From positions 4,660,001-4,724,000 of the forward strand of contig NC_062236.1 in NCBI RefSeq assembly GCF_905475465.1: 64,000 nt of DNA, written 5' to 3'. The stretch's first letter is position 1. Each line of letters begins with the position of its first letter. The stretch comes from Pieris napi (Eukaryota > Arthropoda > Insecta > Lepidoptera > Pieridae). A program made the translations under genes and the position numbers. Below are positions 35,290 to 48,330 of the stretch, in pieces. The notes beneath the pieces are model-generated. The model was not told the origin of the DNA, made no database searches, and saw only the letters and a list, made by a program, of their open reading frames with translations.

Positions 35290-35396
35290 ACATTTAATCA
35301 TATAGGTAACACAATGTACACTTATGAACGTCAAAAAGAAATGTATATGAAATGTTTCTAACTTTAAATTTAGTACCAGTTCTCAAATCAAGGGAT
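35290..35396 (-). repeat. LINE 3' tail fragment, minus strand
   Basis: The inverse reads CTTGATTTGAGAACTGGTAC, GACGTTCATAAGTGTACATT and GTTACCTATATGATTAAATG, the shared tail module. It is cut at the ATCAAGGG point and sits directly beside the TIR element above. Confidence 0.65.
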
Positions 35397-36494
35397 ACAA
35401 CCCGACAATTTTTTTTATTTTTTTTTATTCATGGTTTCATCACGGTTTGTTCCCACTTTACATTAATACAGTCATCAGTCAAACAGTCAATGCATATCCA
35501 AGATAATGTATAGAAATAATCACTGGTTCGGTCAATTCAAGGCACTGGTAATGTAGTAACTTGCGCGTTCTTCTGCCCTTGCATCAAATGCCCTCGGGTA
35601 CGACACAAAATTGTCACAGACAATTAAAAGCGGTAAAGGTTTGCCATGGACACTCCAGAACATTGGACGACCTGCCCTCGCGATTATAAGCATACCAAGC
35701 CTTGGAATGACATAGGAAGTATCTTAGAAGTACTTATACATACAGAAAGTAGCTAATGACATATTTCTTAGATTAGAGCCAGAACTTTCGCAAACAATGG
35801 CCTATACATAATTTTATGATAACTATATTCTGCACTTAAACAAGTGCATAGTGTCTAAATTATGGATACGTATTGGATCAATAAACTTGGAATTGGAAAA
35901 ACCACAAGCTGACTCAAGAATGACGACTCGAAGACATGTCGCCGTTCACTGTCTGCTGGTAGCAATCGATGTATTAAAAGTTTAGTAATAACTACTTAAG
36001 CTATTTGTTTTAAGCATTTGATAATACTGCATTCGGCCTTTTCAATAATATCCTACTTATGTATAATACATATAATTTACGTCATAGATATGTTATTAAG
36101 TATAGAGATGTGGTTGTAGTTGAAATCAAGAATGAAGTGACTTTTTCTTAGTTGAGTTTCATTTATTTCTCCTTAGATAACTGGAAATAATTAATAGAGA
36201 TGAGATGTCATGTATCTCATCATCAAGTTTTATTAAGATCTACGGAAGAGATATCTCCGTCGTATTTACGTAGTTCGATCCTACTCGATCGAAAATACTA
36301 AGGAATTGATTTGGTTGGTTTACAAAGCTGTTGAGGTCTGATTCACTACCGTATGACAACAGATTTAGATCCATTGAATGTTTAATACTTGTTTGATCAA
36401 GTTTCCACAACGATATTTGATGGTTCATTGTGCTCATATTAGATGTGACTTAACAGTTATCACCTATATTTGTGATTTTGATTTTGAAAATATA
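35397..36494. other. Unique DNA, possible old remnant
   Basis: About 35570-35710 is GC-richer (TGCCCTCGCGATTATAAGC, GGACACTCCAGAACATTGG) but has no long frame. A 65-codon minus-strand ORF at 36240-36437 has a balanced composition but no splice or family support. Confidence 0.35.
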
Positions 36495-36629
36495 TTATAT
36501 AATATTCAGGTGTCTCATCAACGTCAATCCCAAATCGGATGATAAGGGCAGGTGGAGTAAGGGAGAGGCCCTTATTCAGATAGGCCCGATTTCGGATTGA
36601 GGTTGATGTGACACCTGAATATTATATAA
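36495..36629. mobile_element. Small palindromic MITE, 135 nt
   Basis: TTATATAATATTCAGGTGTC at the left is inverted as GACACCTGAATATTATATAA at the right, and pairing continues inward through ATCAACGTCAATCC and GGATTGAGGTTGAT, then AAATCGG/CCGATTT. A second hairpin of AAGGGC and GCCCTT type lies inside. The whole could fold into one long hairpin. Non-coding. Confidence 0.6.
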
Positions 36630-37629
36630 CGGATAGGCAAAAAAAAACATTGTTAAGTATTTTTCAAATTATTGCAATTCAAAACAGTAAATAGATTTAA
36701 TGCGTCCTGTGATGTTCATAATATGACAATAATGCTTTTTTTCTCTTTTATTTTACAGTAAACATACAAATATTCATACTGCACTGGCCTGTTTTTCAAA
36801 TAAAATATTACTTTATATCGAACTATGTACTCATATATCAAAATTTGTATATACATATATTTGACCGTGTTGAAAGAAAAAGTACCCATAAGCCCATTTA
36901 GTCTGAATCCCAAAGTGGCATAACACTTTTTTTTTGGATTTAGCTCTTTCACCCGACTTCTACTCAACGTTGATTTATAGGACACTATGTATAGTCAATA
37001 TATAGGTAAGGGTCCAATATATAGTCCTCGTATACACATACAGTCACAGAATACTGGACTTGTCCTTAAATTAAAATATCAGAACAGATGCAATTTGAAG
37101 CCAAGCCCCAAACAAGCTTTTAATTTACGAAGTCATCACAATATTATAATTACCTTAAAATATTTTGACGTAATCAAACTCGGAATTAATCGATAAAACA
37201 AAGAGAAAATTCAACACTCAAGCTGGATAAGGCTTAAAGGCCTTTTAAGAAATCTACAGAAATAAAGACATTGCCAACAAATGTTACAAAATGGTGAATT
37301 TATTTGCATATTTCAGAAATCCTTTGTCGTACCTCGCCGTAGAAATAATAAATTCGACGCCACATTCTATCTAAAGTAAATTATTTAGAATTTCATAAAT
37401 CTAAGTCTTTAACTTCGTTTGCTCCATACACGCAAATAGTATTCTTTGATAGATTATTTTTACACAAAGTTTCTAAAGATACGAATTGATTATTCAAATA
37501 AGACTAAGTTTCGTAATAGGCTTTACCTAACAGAGGTTTTTACGGTTATTTAAATTATAAAAACGTGTATTATTTGTCTACCGATGACGCTTACAAAAAC
37601 CGGAGAAGATTTCTATGACATATTCATGG

Positions 37630-37673
37630 TTGCATTAATGTGTGAGTTAAAGTGAGTTACAGAATCGCAGGGC
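37630..37673. repeat. End fragment of the GCCCTGCGATTC MITE family
   Basis: GTGAGTTAAAGTGAGTTACA then GAATCGCAGGGC matches the right end of 22642-22876 and of 26818-26963. The rest of the element is absent or unrecognisable. The flanking TGATAT also follows the copy at 26963. Confidence 0.5.
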
Positions 37674-38524
37674 TGATATTAAGTAATACCTCATATCACC
37701 GCAATACTCACACTGCCGGTAGTCACGCGAATGCTTTGCCGGCTTTTTCTTGAGGGACCTTGATGAATTAATTTCGAAATATTTCGTTGGACAGCTGGTT
37801 CCTTGTCTCAGCTACCTCGGAAGTCTGACCGTATATCGATGTTGTAGTTCTAATGTTTCGCAAAAAGCTGTGGTATAACAAATACTATATATAAAATATA
37901 ATATATGTATACATTGATAATTAATAAATGATTCATAAAATAAGAAGGATTTTCAAAGAGGGAATTAATTGGAATTCTTAAGACCTATTCTTAGAAACGT
38001 TTTATTTAATAATAAACACATTTACCTTGAAACAATTTATTCCCTTCTCAGTAAAGATATAGTAGTATACTTATTCTTTGATATGTTTATTGTTTATATC
38101 GGAAATGCAATTTATTCAGCAGGAGTCTTAGAAAGTGTACTTGTATTCTAAGGAACTGTTTATTCTAAAACTAACATTTACCATGGCAATATTGTACATT
38201 AATAAGACATCGAACGTTGAGTGGTTTTAAGACCTAGAACTGTTATCTATTAAAATCACCGGTTAGAGAGCTAAGAAAAGATTTATGCATATTACGTGTT
38301 AAGGGATTTAACAAAGATTTCTTTAATAACACTTGCAGTACCTACCAACGTAAGCAACATTAGTTCAAATGTTAGCTTCGTGTACAAAACATATTGCGCG
38401 AACTAAAAGCGAACGTATTTAGAAATTTAAAAAAATAAATAATAGTTTAAAAAAACTAAAAAGTGAAAAATAATTCCTAATTTAGGCTGAAAATGGTAAT
38501 GAACAAAAAATATTGGTTTTATTG

Positions 38525-38792
38525 TGAAAAAGCGTGGGTTGCCCGATAGACGATTTTTTTTAGTTTGATGTGCTTTAAAAGCGTGTTTTTTAGTTTTTTT
38601 TAACTATTATTTATTTTTTAGTTAAATTTTTTTTATTTTTTTTTTCGGATTATTGCATTGACATCGATCTTTAACAGGTGCGCAAAGTTTGAATTAAATC
38701 TGTCCGTTAAAAGTGGGTCAAAATCGAGTCCGAAGGAGTCGGTTACATACATACATACATACAGGTGAAGCTAATATAAAGCGTGTAAAAAT
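38525..38792 (+). repeat. Interspersed repeat end with (TACA)n microsatellite
   Basis: GCGTGGGTTGCCCGATAGAC, poly-T stretches, GTGCGCAAAGTTTGAATT, GGTCAAAATCGAGTCCGAAG, GAGTCGGTTACA, about five TACA units (38746-38763), then CAGGTGAAGCTAATATAAAG. I recognise the last part as a common lepidopteran interspersed-repeat end; its class is uncertain. Confidence 0.5.
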
Positions 38793-39957
38793 AACATTTA
38801 ACATAAAACTTTGCTTAGCGTTTATACGCGAATTGCCCTAAAGTATCAGATCATCCGTATCCATAAGTGTTGAGTTACAATTGCCAACATCATTTTGAAA
38901 AGTATGAAATAATTCGGCGGAATACTTGATCGCATTTTATATTCTGATCATACACGACATCGGCGATTCGACCGAGAACAGAATAATATGTGTAAATTTA
39001 GAAATCGTTTTCGGAACATTATTACGTATAGGGATTTTCAAAGAAATTGCCTTATTACCTTATTGAGTTCAATTCTTTGCTGGGATTTTGTGGGATTTAG
39101 CTACAAGTTTTATTACGTACATATTTATTAGTTTAGAATTCATGTACCTACGATATAAATATTTTATAACTCAAAAGCTATTGCAGGCATTATACGTATC
39201 CAAGTGTTTGTCAGAAACAGATAAGTTTATAAAAATATAAAATAGCAACTTAGATTAAACCAAAAATAGCAATTATTTATAAATTTGTTAAAGTTAAAAG
39301 TGGTGTTTGTTTACATATTTCGATTGTTATATTTTCTAAAACAATAAATACTTAATATTAAGTGCAATTCTTCACACGTAGACCGTGCATTCGAAACCCG
39401 GCGATAAATGTTATATTGAATAAAATCACCGTTAACGAATAACGTGAAAATGTGTCTGGCCCATACAGTCTTCGACAACGCTTTAATCCAAGCGAAAATG
39501 TAAGATCACCTTGTAAAATGGTGTTATTTTTTTTCATCTGAGTCCCCAAAATGCGTAACATAAGCAAATTATAATTATTATAATCTACTTTCCTTACACA
39601 AACAATCCGAGCCCTACCTTTCTCGACCCATCGAAGGTTAATTCTGCACCACTGCAATAAAAATATTTTTGTTCGAGGGAGTTGTTATTAATGTAACGTT
39701 AATTTCGCTCTTATTTAATTAGCATTTTAAAGAGTAAATGTTATAAGAATATTATTCTACGGAAATGTTTTTCAATCTGTTGGTTGGCTGGAAGACGTCA
39801 CTTCTAGGCTTGTCCTTTTACACTTTTTAAAATATCACCGTTTATTTTATAAAGATTTACGTGCTAAAAATCATCTAGGTATAGTTATGCAGATCACGAG
39901 GTCTTAAGTAGGGAAGGGGATGACGGGTCTGGGCGTTACTGCATACGATTTTTTGCA

Positions 39958-40500
39958 TTTTCCGAGAAGATTTACTATGGTAATATATATATATTTTTTT
40001 ACCATAGGAAAGTAGAGATTTCAACGCACTGAAAGCACATCAACTTTTTGAAAAAAGCTGAAATTTTGACGTCAGAATTTTCGATTGAAAATTAGAGTGT
40101 TTTTTCGATATTAATTCAAAATAAGGTGAAAAATTAAACATTTTTAATCAAATAAATTACAGTATATTTGGGACATAATAAGGTAAGTTTTCACCAAATT
40201 TCGTTTAAAAAAATAAATTTTTGTGAAAGATAGAAATAAAAAACCAAAAAGTTGGTTTTTTGAATTTTTCACATAAATTTTGAGGTTATGTGAAAAATGT
40301 GTGAATACAAAAGTTGTAGATCTTTTTATGACCTACAACTTTGCCATTTCGTTTTCTTCGATAGGACTTTTAGTTTTGCCGGAAATCGAGATAAACCGTT
40401 TTTTACCCTTAAAACTCCCCCCCCTACCCCTTCCCGACCTCAGATCGACCGTAATTTATTTTTCCTTTCATTTTGATCATATTCCCCTCCTTTTCTAATG
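39958..40500. repeat. Unclassified AT-rich repeat-like region with inverted motifs
   Basis: CTATGGTAA and TTACCATAG flank a TA run (39975-40009). Further on, AAAGTTGTAGATC and GACCTACAACTTT are inverted (about 40301-40344). The style resembles the centre of the fold-back element at 12925-13526, with frames broken everywhere. I infer a transposon remnant. Confidence 0.3.
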
Positions 40501-42314
40501 GGTTTCATCCTACTGTAATTTTTTTCACTTTTTATTTATTTTAAAGGCTATCTGCACTGGTCTAATGCTATAAATCATGTTAGTAACACAATTTGACGAA
40601 GAACGCGATGCTTACAATGTATCAATCGGCTGGAAATTCTTAGCACGTACTAGGGTAGGTACAAACTAAACTGCTGTAAGAATATCACCCAGCCTTGTAG
40701 GTAAATTGTTATATTGTTTTGGTTTATTTATGTTACCCAGCTTGCTAATACGTGCGCGGCCTCTGAAAGCTATGTTTGCTTTCACTCAAGAGTTACAGCG
40801 TTTGATTGCATTCGGGAAGTAAAATTTAACTTTAAACAAACCATTTGTGAATAGAATTTAACATTTAAATTTAAGCTTTATTGCTTTGTGTTTCAATTAT
40901 AGTAATTTACTTTTGAAAAACTAACTTTAAAATAATTTTACCGTTGAAAATCTTTTTGCGCGGTTTTATAAATAAATGGATTTTTTTCACAACAGGTTTA
41001 TCGCGAACCGGAAAAGTTCATCAAGCAAAAAAGCTGTAAACCTCAAAGAGTTGTTTATTAGTTTTGAACACAACGTTCAAAGGATTTCAATGTATCATCT
41101 AGTCTTATATGAGATAGAGAGATTTTCTTCAGGGAAAAGTAAAATACTAACGAAAGGTTTTATCTAAAAATAGAAAATAACAAAGTCTTTACAGTTAGTA
41201 CTAAGAACTTTGAATAAATAGAATTTTACTGAAAATATTTACTTTAAAAGATTGCATCTTGGAAATCTACACTAATAGGTTTGTCAGTTTGTGATAAGTA
41301 CTTTTTTACCTTACTCTTACTGATGTTTATAAGCTATATCATCGCTGACGTAATAAGATATAAGAACTAGTATTGTTTGGGTTTTGAATACGACAAAGTT
41401 TTTGGCTGTATCGCTTAAACAGATTTTCTGGAGACATTTTTTACTAATAAAAAAATCTACATTATACTGTGACTGCAATTGTGTTGTACTGCGTCAGTAG
41501 TATAATCATAATTTCTTAGACAAACGTTTGTCGTTAAGAAACATTTTAATATACCGGAACAATTCCATACATATACCTCTCGTGTCTCAATGATTGGAAA
41601 TAAACAGCTCACTTTGTAAGCCATTTTTACATGACCTCGTGAATCGGTTTCCATTATGTTTTCCCAAGTAAGTACTAATTATAACTGTTCGAAAACTATT
41701 CATATATCTTCGGATGCTGAGGGAGTTCATAAGTTGCGGTTGTCATTTTTATCGGCTAACCTTCACACTTATATGCACCCGCTATGCTTAAAATAGTAGG
41801 AAGCGTGTATATGCAACGCTTACCAAGTAATATTTAGAGGAATTTACCGTAACAATGTTTTGTTTTTGTTATATTTTGACTATAAGTAAGAAATAATAAG
41901 GCACGTTCGCGTGCGTGGCTATAATTCACGCTCAGAAGCCTAATTATTTTCGTTACCAATTTCACGACTTTCATTATTATACTATACCCGTGTGGTTATT
42001 CAATTCTATAAGATTTCCTAACAAGAAACCCCAAAACGAATAACGTATTATTTACGTCAAAGCTAATGAATTTGATTGCGGTGTAATTTTTGTTTGATTT
42101 CGGCTTTTGTAATAAAGTTTTGATAACTAATGCTTAAATAAAACATATATTTCGCAGATTAGAAGAAATTGTGATAGACCACGTGGTTATTACTGTTGTC
42201 CGTCATTTTGATTTTAAAATAAGTCCGAGCGAACGTCCGATCAGAGAGGTCAATGCATTACCGAGATATTGACACATTGACAATTTATAACTTGTAATCT
42301 CCCATCCACACTCT
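40501..42314. other. AT-rich unique DNA, no gene seen
   Basis: ATCTACACTAATAGG near 41270 could be a decayed Helitron 5' end but is too weak to annotate. ORFs of 63-65 codons lack features. Confidence 0.35.
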
Positions 42315-42442
42315 GCGCGATAGTGTAGACGGTGCGCTTGTTTCCCCTCATGTCGCCTCGCTGCCTCTCTGGTTTTTGTCTGTCCGGCGACAGTCACAGG
42401 ATGCGAGGGGGCGAGGCGAGAGCATCAACCACACTGTCGCGC
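42315..42442. mobile_element. GC-rich inverted-repeat element
   Basis: The left end GCGCGATAGTGTAG (42315-42328) and right end CCACACTGTCGCGC (42429-42442) are inverted with two mismatches. Inside, TCGCCTCGC is inverted as GCGAGGCGA. It is GC-rich against its flanks, which permits ORFs on both strands that look accidental. Confidence 0.45.
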
Positions 42443-43490
42443 TTGCTCACTTTGTACTTGTCTTTAACTACTGCAAAATTCAAATGTTCAAAAGCACAAC
42501 TTGCATCTTTTTTTAGTTACTGAAAATTATTTTCTTTTAGGCCTGGTTTGAAATTAGCTTGTGCTATTAATACGTAATGTCATTGAAAATGGCAAGACAA
42601 ACATTTCTTGAAGCCACTTTATACTCTCAGACTTCTCTTCTCTTCTTGTCTCCTTAAATATTCTTCTACTTAATGAAAAAAGAATATCAACTATCAACAA
42701 ATATGGTATAGTAAGGTGTGGTAGGGGAAGTCACATAACTACTATACAGACGTGCAAAGGCAATCTAATGATCTTTTTATCTTTTGCTGATTGTTTTTTA
42801 TCATAGATTAAATTGGATAATCTTAGACACCTTCAAAAAAAGTAAATTTATTTAAAAAACTTGAGGTCCAACTTTATTAAATAAACTAGATGACAAATAG
42901 AGATGAAGAGAATTTTTAATATAGACATTAACACGTCTCATTAAAACAATAAAATTCTTCTTAATTTCTTTTCAATTCATCTCTTGCAATCTGGCATAAA
43001 TAAGATGAAAAAATACCTTGATTTAATAGAAGACAGAGGAATTGAGAACACAAACAATTTTTCAAGTCCAGTTGCTAGTAACCAAGCCATGAAACGATTC
43101 ATATCCTTTTTAGGATTAGGAATATAATGTAAAACTAAATTGTTTTGTTGGCTGAAACAGAAATTATGATTAAAAGTACTGCTGCTTTAATTACATTGTT
43201 AAGGAAAAGTTGGAGACTAAATAATGCACAAATTGTAATTGTAGCTCATTATTTTTCACATATTACTAAGTTTCATGCTCTTGTTCGCGGAAACAAGTAT
43301 TTAGTGCGATATTTTTAAACATAAATGCATATACAAAACAAAACATTAGAAATTAAATATGTATGAAATAAACCGATAAATTTACACTAAGAGTTTACTT
43401 ACGAGAGTTCTCTAAACACAAAAGGTATTTTTAGAGGGAATTTTTAACGAAGTCCAATCAGGTAAAAATGAAAAGGTATAACGTTAAAGA

Positions 43491-43787
43491 TGAACAGTGT
43501 TGGCCTAGTGGCTTCAGCGTGCGACTCTCATCCCTGAGGTCGTAGGTTCGATCCCCGGCTGTGCCAATGGACCTTCTTTCTATGTTCGTATTTAACATTC
43601 GTTCGAACGGTGAAGGAAAACATCGTGAGGAAACCGGTCCACAAAGTCGACGGCGTGTGTCAGGCACAAGAGACCCACTTGCCTATTAGATTGACAAATG
43701 TTCATGAAACAAATTCAGAAATCTGAGGCCCAGACCTACAGACGTTGTAGTGCCACTGATTATTTTTATTATTATTATTATTATTAT
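43491..43787 (+). repeat. tRNA-derived SINE with (ATT)n tail and target-site duplication
   Basis: The tRNA-like head has A box TGGCCTAGTGGC (43501-43512) and B box GGTTCGATCCC (43545-43555), as for RNA polymerase III promoters. The body contains CGGTGAAGGAAAACATCG and CGGCGTGTGTCAGGCAC, and the tail is (TTA)n from 43763. TATAACGTTAAAGA before it (43477-43490) and TATAACGTATAAGA after it (43788-43801) match at 12 of 14. A minus-strand ORF through it is accidental. Confidence 0.85.
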
Positions 43788-45592
43788 TATAACGTATAAG
43801 AGAATCTCTAAGGTCCAGAAATCAAGCCAAGTTGTGAAAAGGTAGTGATATTTGTGAAACGCCAAACGGTAAGAAGTTTATTGTTTAAAAAGAACAAGGA
43901 AACTGAAAGACGCCATCGGTCATGACAGTTAAATCTCGATACATTGTTACAAACTTAAAAAAAAGATAGACATATTATTCTTATAATATTGTTAATATAT
44001 CATAGAATGAGATAGACGTAATATTGCGTGGTGTTGCCATTTTAATCATATCAATGACATCGTTCCTTTAATACATTTCTTACATATAAGTATAACTTAA
44101 ATTAAACGTTACTGCTACTTAAATATTTGATAATTTAAAAAATAAATCACTTTTCTTAAAATTAAAATATATGACAATCCCAATGAAACGGGACGGACGA
44201 AACGGAAATTTTGTAAGATTTTATTTACCTACTAATCGCAATTTTAAGAAGTGCCTCCAAAACAAAAAATAACTTACAGAGTCATCTAGTTAAATTTACA
44301 ATAAACATAGACACGAATGCGTATTTGTTCACTTGATGAAAATATGTCGTATTTCACTGATAAAATACAGATGACGCTTTAATCAAATGTTGTAATTATC
44401 CATAAACTTAAAAGTGTTCAAAAAGTTTACTAGATGTCGCGCCTTTTTTACATTTTAAAACCAATGTTGTTAAGCATAGAAACTCGGGTAACTAAATTTA
44501 GATATATATAATATTTTATATATTTTTGAATAGGAAAACGTTCTAAAAGTCTTATAGTTATATTTTTATTGTATAAATACAAATTACCTGCCACATAATT
44601 CATGATAATACATAATATAAAAACAACTCGCTGTTAAGCTTTTGAATGGAACTAATCATCAAAACAGCGTGAATCAGAATAGTTGTTTCGGTTTTATTGC
44701 TAATGTTTTATTAATTACGTTTTATGGCCAGTTATTTTTGAAGGAGCTTGAACTAACATAACATCCATTGACAATAAAGTTGAATGGAAGATTTTATATT
44801 CTACTTTGAAAATATTCAGAACGTATATTTTTCTACCTTGAATGCCTTCTCTATTTAGTATTAAAAACGTACCAAAAATTTCAATAGGTAAAAAATGTTT
44901 TGTTACTGTCGTACGAGCATTTACTCGTAGTCTACGACATAGCTAATATGATAGTTTAAGTGAACAAAACAGGAATAAAAAATCTATGCATTTCAGCAGT
45001 CAAAACAATCAACTTTGCTTTCTTAACGAAAAATCAATATTAATAACCTAAACCTATAATTAATAACGAAGAAACTGAACGATTCGACATGAATTCATGT
45101 ATGGTTTCTTTTACCTAGATAGAAATGATAATTCACTTCATTCTCCTTTTAACAATGATATCCTTTTATAATCTACCATCGTTTAGGAATAGTTGGTAAT
45201 TGAAAATGGCAATTACATTAAATTAACATATACGTGTAAGTTTTCTCTTTTAACGTATCTCACCATTAGGAACATAGCGAGTACTTCTCAATTTAATATT
45301 AATTATCATGTCGCACGAGTTAGCAGGTAATATTGTTTTATTTCTGATAAGTAGGTACTTATTGGAGATTAATAACAATATTATAGTAATATCATAAAAA
45401 AGGGCAGTGTGTTTCAAAGACAATAGACACTACTCTGATGTGGAGAAATCGTATGAAATTTTTCGTTGGGTCTTTGGACACCGATTGGCAATGATTGTAA
45501 CAAGAATTAGCTGAATTTAGAACGGAATCTAATAATTAAGCAATTTTGATGGCAACTTCGAAGTACTTAATAAAGAATTTGGGATCGGTGCT

Positions 45593-45865
45593 GGTACTCT
45601 ACAGCTTCCACAAGCGATCCCAACTATATCATTTAGTTTTTGTATTCGTTTTCAATTTCGTTCTCTCAATATTATAGTCGCACACGCTATTAGAAGTTAT
45701 AGTGATCTGGCGCCGATCCTAAATGAATATTCCGACGTTTTCGCACCCAATTTCGATAGTTCTTTTAAAACCCGTAGACTTGATGCCGCAACCTTGTCTT
45801 CGCGTGGTACAAAATTTCAATATTGAAGTCGGGATTGCGATCGCTATTGGGAATTACAGAGTAAT
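45593..45865. mobile_element. TIR element of the TACTCTGTAAC family, longest copy
   Basis: The left end GGTACTCTACAGCTTCCACA, then AGCGATCCC, is inverted at the right as GCGATCGCTATTGGGAATTA then CAGAGTAAT. The 200-nt interior (TTCGATAGTTCTTTTAAAAC and so on) is non-coding. The shorter relative is at 15410-15566. Confidence 0.55.
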
Positions 45866-46245
45866 TTAAGCTTACTTTTAGTAAATTAAGCTCGTAGCGT
45901 GTATCATTTTGATTAGTAGAACTTGTAGAAATATTATTTATATTTATGTTTTAATTTTATATTTCATTCAGTATTTTATCATTCGCAATGCTATAATCAA
46001 CATATTTTATTTTACTTTTACGTCATCATTAAATAATATATGTGTTTCGTCATACGGTTTGAGTTTATTTCATTTTAACAATTGTACATTTAGACATGGG
46101 TCATATTATATATATTATATTCTTACGTTCATTAGTTCCTTTAAAATGATATATTGTTCGTAGCCGTTCAACGGTATAAGAAATAAAAGCATTTGCATAT
46201 TTTTTATTAATTTCTCATATTTATTATTATTATTAGATCCCTGAC

Positions 46246-46410
46246 TTGTAATGTGAAGGAATGTGTCCTGAGGAAACCGGACTATCTGAAATGCAAATAT
46301 CACGTAAGGCTGATCACCTACTTGTCTATGAAATTAAAATGGTCAAATAAACAAACTCAATCTGAGACAACGACCCATATATAGGGTTGAAGTCCCACTG
46401 GATTATTATT
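46246..46410 (+). repeat. 3' part of the tRNA-derived SINE, decayed
   Basis: GTGAAGGAATGTGTCCTGAG, GAAACCGGACT, CACCTACTTGTCTATGAAA, AATCTGAGACAACGACCC and GGGTTGAAGTCCCACTG follow the order of the SINE body at 43491-43787. The tRNA head is missing. Confidence 0.6.
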
Positions 46411-48330
46411 AATAGTCGTTCAACAGCCCCCAGAGCTTTGCAGACTTATTTAAACGTAGACTAAAGTTGTTATCATGTTTACTTTTTTTTCTCATGTTAA
46501 AATATGTCTATATAGGCTAAGACTAAGGGGATTTGAGGACTTCATACTATTGGACCTTGGCATTGAGGGCAAGTTAAAAGTTGAGTATTCCTTTAAATGG
46601 TCTTATTACGCAACATAAATTTTAATGTATCGTGTTATTTACACTGTCTACGCGTTTAATTAGCACCTGCAAATCGATAGCTTTAATAAATTAGATATCC
46701 CAATAAGGGCATTTCAACGATAATGTGTTATCAATTAGCGAGTTGAGGGCTCGTGTAGGCACAAGTGACACGTGACTGTGTCTTTTACAATACGAATAAT
46801 CAATAAATTTTATATTTTAGTTGTTGTTCATACAGTTTTTACCTCTGGAATTTTTTAAGCATTGAACAGGGTGTGTTCTATACATTCTCGTATGAGTCAC
46901 ATAGACAGTTGAATTTATTCATTATTAAAGAATACAAAAGTTTACTTACCTAATTTTCCTCCAATATTCGAAAGGGTCATAAGATGTACATACGTATTGC
47001 TAATAAACGTTTTTTTTTAAATGTGATTCTTAATATATTAAGGGTACTAAATCAAATTTGCTTTCGTACCTAAACTAATATTATCTTTGGTTTACGCAAT
47101 ATAACACATTGGATTTCTACGTAAATTATTACACTTTTTCATTTAAACTTGTTAAATAATGGGAATTTGTTTCTGTAATTTTATATTTCGAGCTATTAAA
47201 ATACTGTACCTAGTAATTTCGCATAAAGAAGTTTTATTTAAATTTCCATCAAATAAAAATAAGATAAATCATTTATATTATACGTAAAAATGCTTTGCTT
47301 TTTCCACAATCAAAACAAGATTAATTCCTATAGTTGTAAATGTATAGGCTTGGGATATAAAGTTGCGGTCAATCACCCGTCTAAAGACTTGTGCTAGGTT
47401 AAAATGATAGTCTTTAAAGTTTGATGTAGACTTCTTAAATTTCCTTACCTGTGTTACATAATATATATTTACATGCTAAAGATTTTTTGCTTTACAGTTA
47501 TATTCTATTTTCTTTAATTATGATTTCAATGATTTATGGTCGAGTATGATACTCTCAACGTAGATCAAACTGTTATGTTAGTTAATGACTTTAATTACTA
47601 GCCGCTAGCTCTGCTGTGGATTGTAAGGGTAAGATTTAGAATCAAGTCTTAGCGCGAACTGTCTCTCGTATTTCAAAATTCTATACAATTAGAAGTCAGA
47701 CTTAGCACTTGGTCTCGTTTCTGAATATCACCTTAAAGGCCAATCGTTTAGGTGAAATAAAATCTGTCTTCTACGAGTAAGAACATGAACCATTAAGACA
47801 ACAATATAACGACGTGTTGAAGTTACAAAATGCCAATCTTGTTGCGTAGTCCGAGTCTAAGAAGATAGAAACCACTAATAAAGGATAAAAAAATGTTCCC
47901 CTATCGCTGATGTTACTATTCTTATTGCGTGAACCTTTAAATGCGTATTTGTAATATTTTTTTATATGAACATATAAATTCTCCACATAATTACTGAACG
48001 TACGTCGGAAGATTGATTTTAGCACCTTCATCGATATTTGTTCAGTGATTTACGTAATCGTGTCCTCAACCTGTCATCTGCGATGAGAGGTCAAGGTTTC
48101 TCCTAGCCAAGGTAAACTCAGCCATTGATATTTGTTCAACATCAAGTTTTGTATTTGTTTTATAACAAACATGAATATAAATTATTAAAATAATTATTTG
48201 ATGACCCATTCTACACGCTTCAATCTAATGATGCTAATCTTATTTGCATGCGAACCGATCTGGCGTGATATAGACTTGACTTTTTGGCAGCATAGAACAT
48301 ACCTACGTATATAGTTAAAGTAAAGGCTTT
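46411..48330. other. AT-rich unique DNA, no gene seen
   Basis: Some homeodomain-like TAATTA and POU-like ATTTGCAT words occur (near 46658 and 48241), at a rate expected in such AT-rich DNA. ORF 47771-48031 (86 codons) has no recognisable features. Confidence 0.4.

Noticed and set aside
36240..36437. 65-codon minus-strand ORF with balanced composition
   Set aside because: No acceptor, donor or family motif; kept only as a remark in the intergenic entry.
43501..43572. tRNA gene
   Set aside because: A and B boxes are present, but the sequence continues into a SINE body with a tail and target duplication and cannot fold as a normal tRNA. The same holds at 59663-59735.
43763..43790. Short tandem array as a CRISPR-like or satellite signal
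   Set aside because: It is a simple (TTA)n SINE tail. No spaced direct repeats with unique spacers were found anywhere.
15783..46672. Shared 15-mer TTAATTAGCACCTGC near 15786 and 46658
   Set aside because: In 64 kb of AT-rich DNA, a shared 15-mer between two places is expected by chance, and the flanks do not align.
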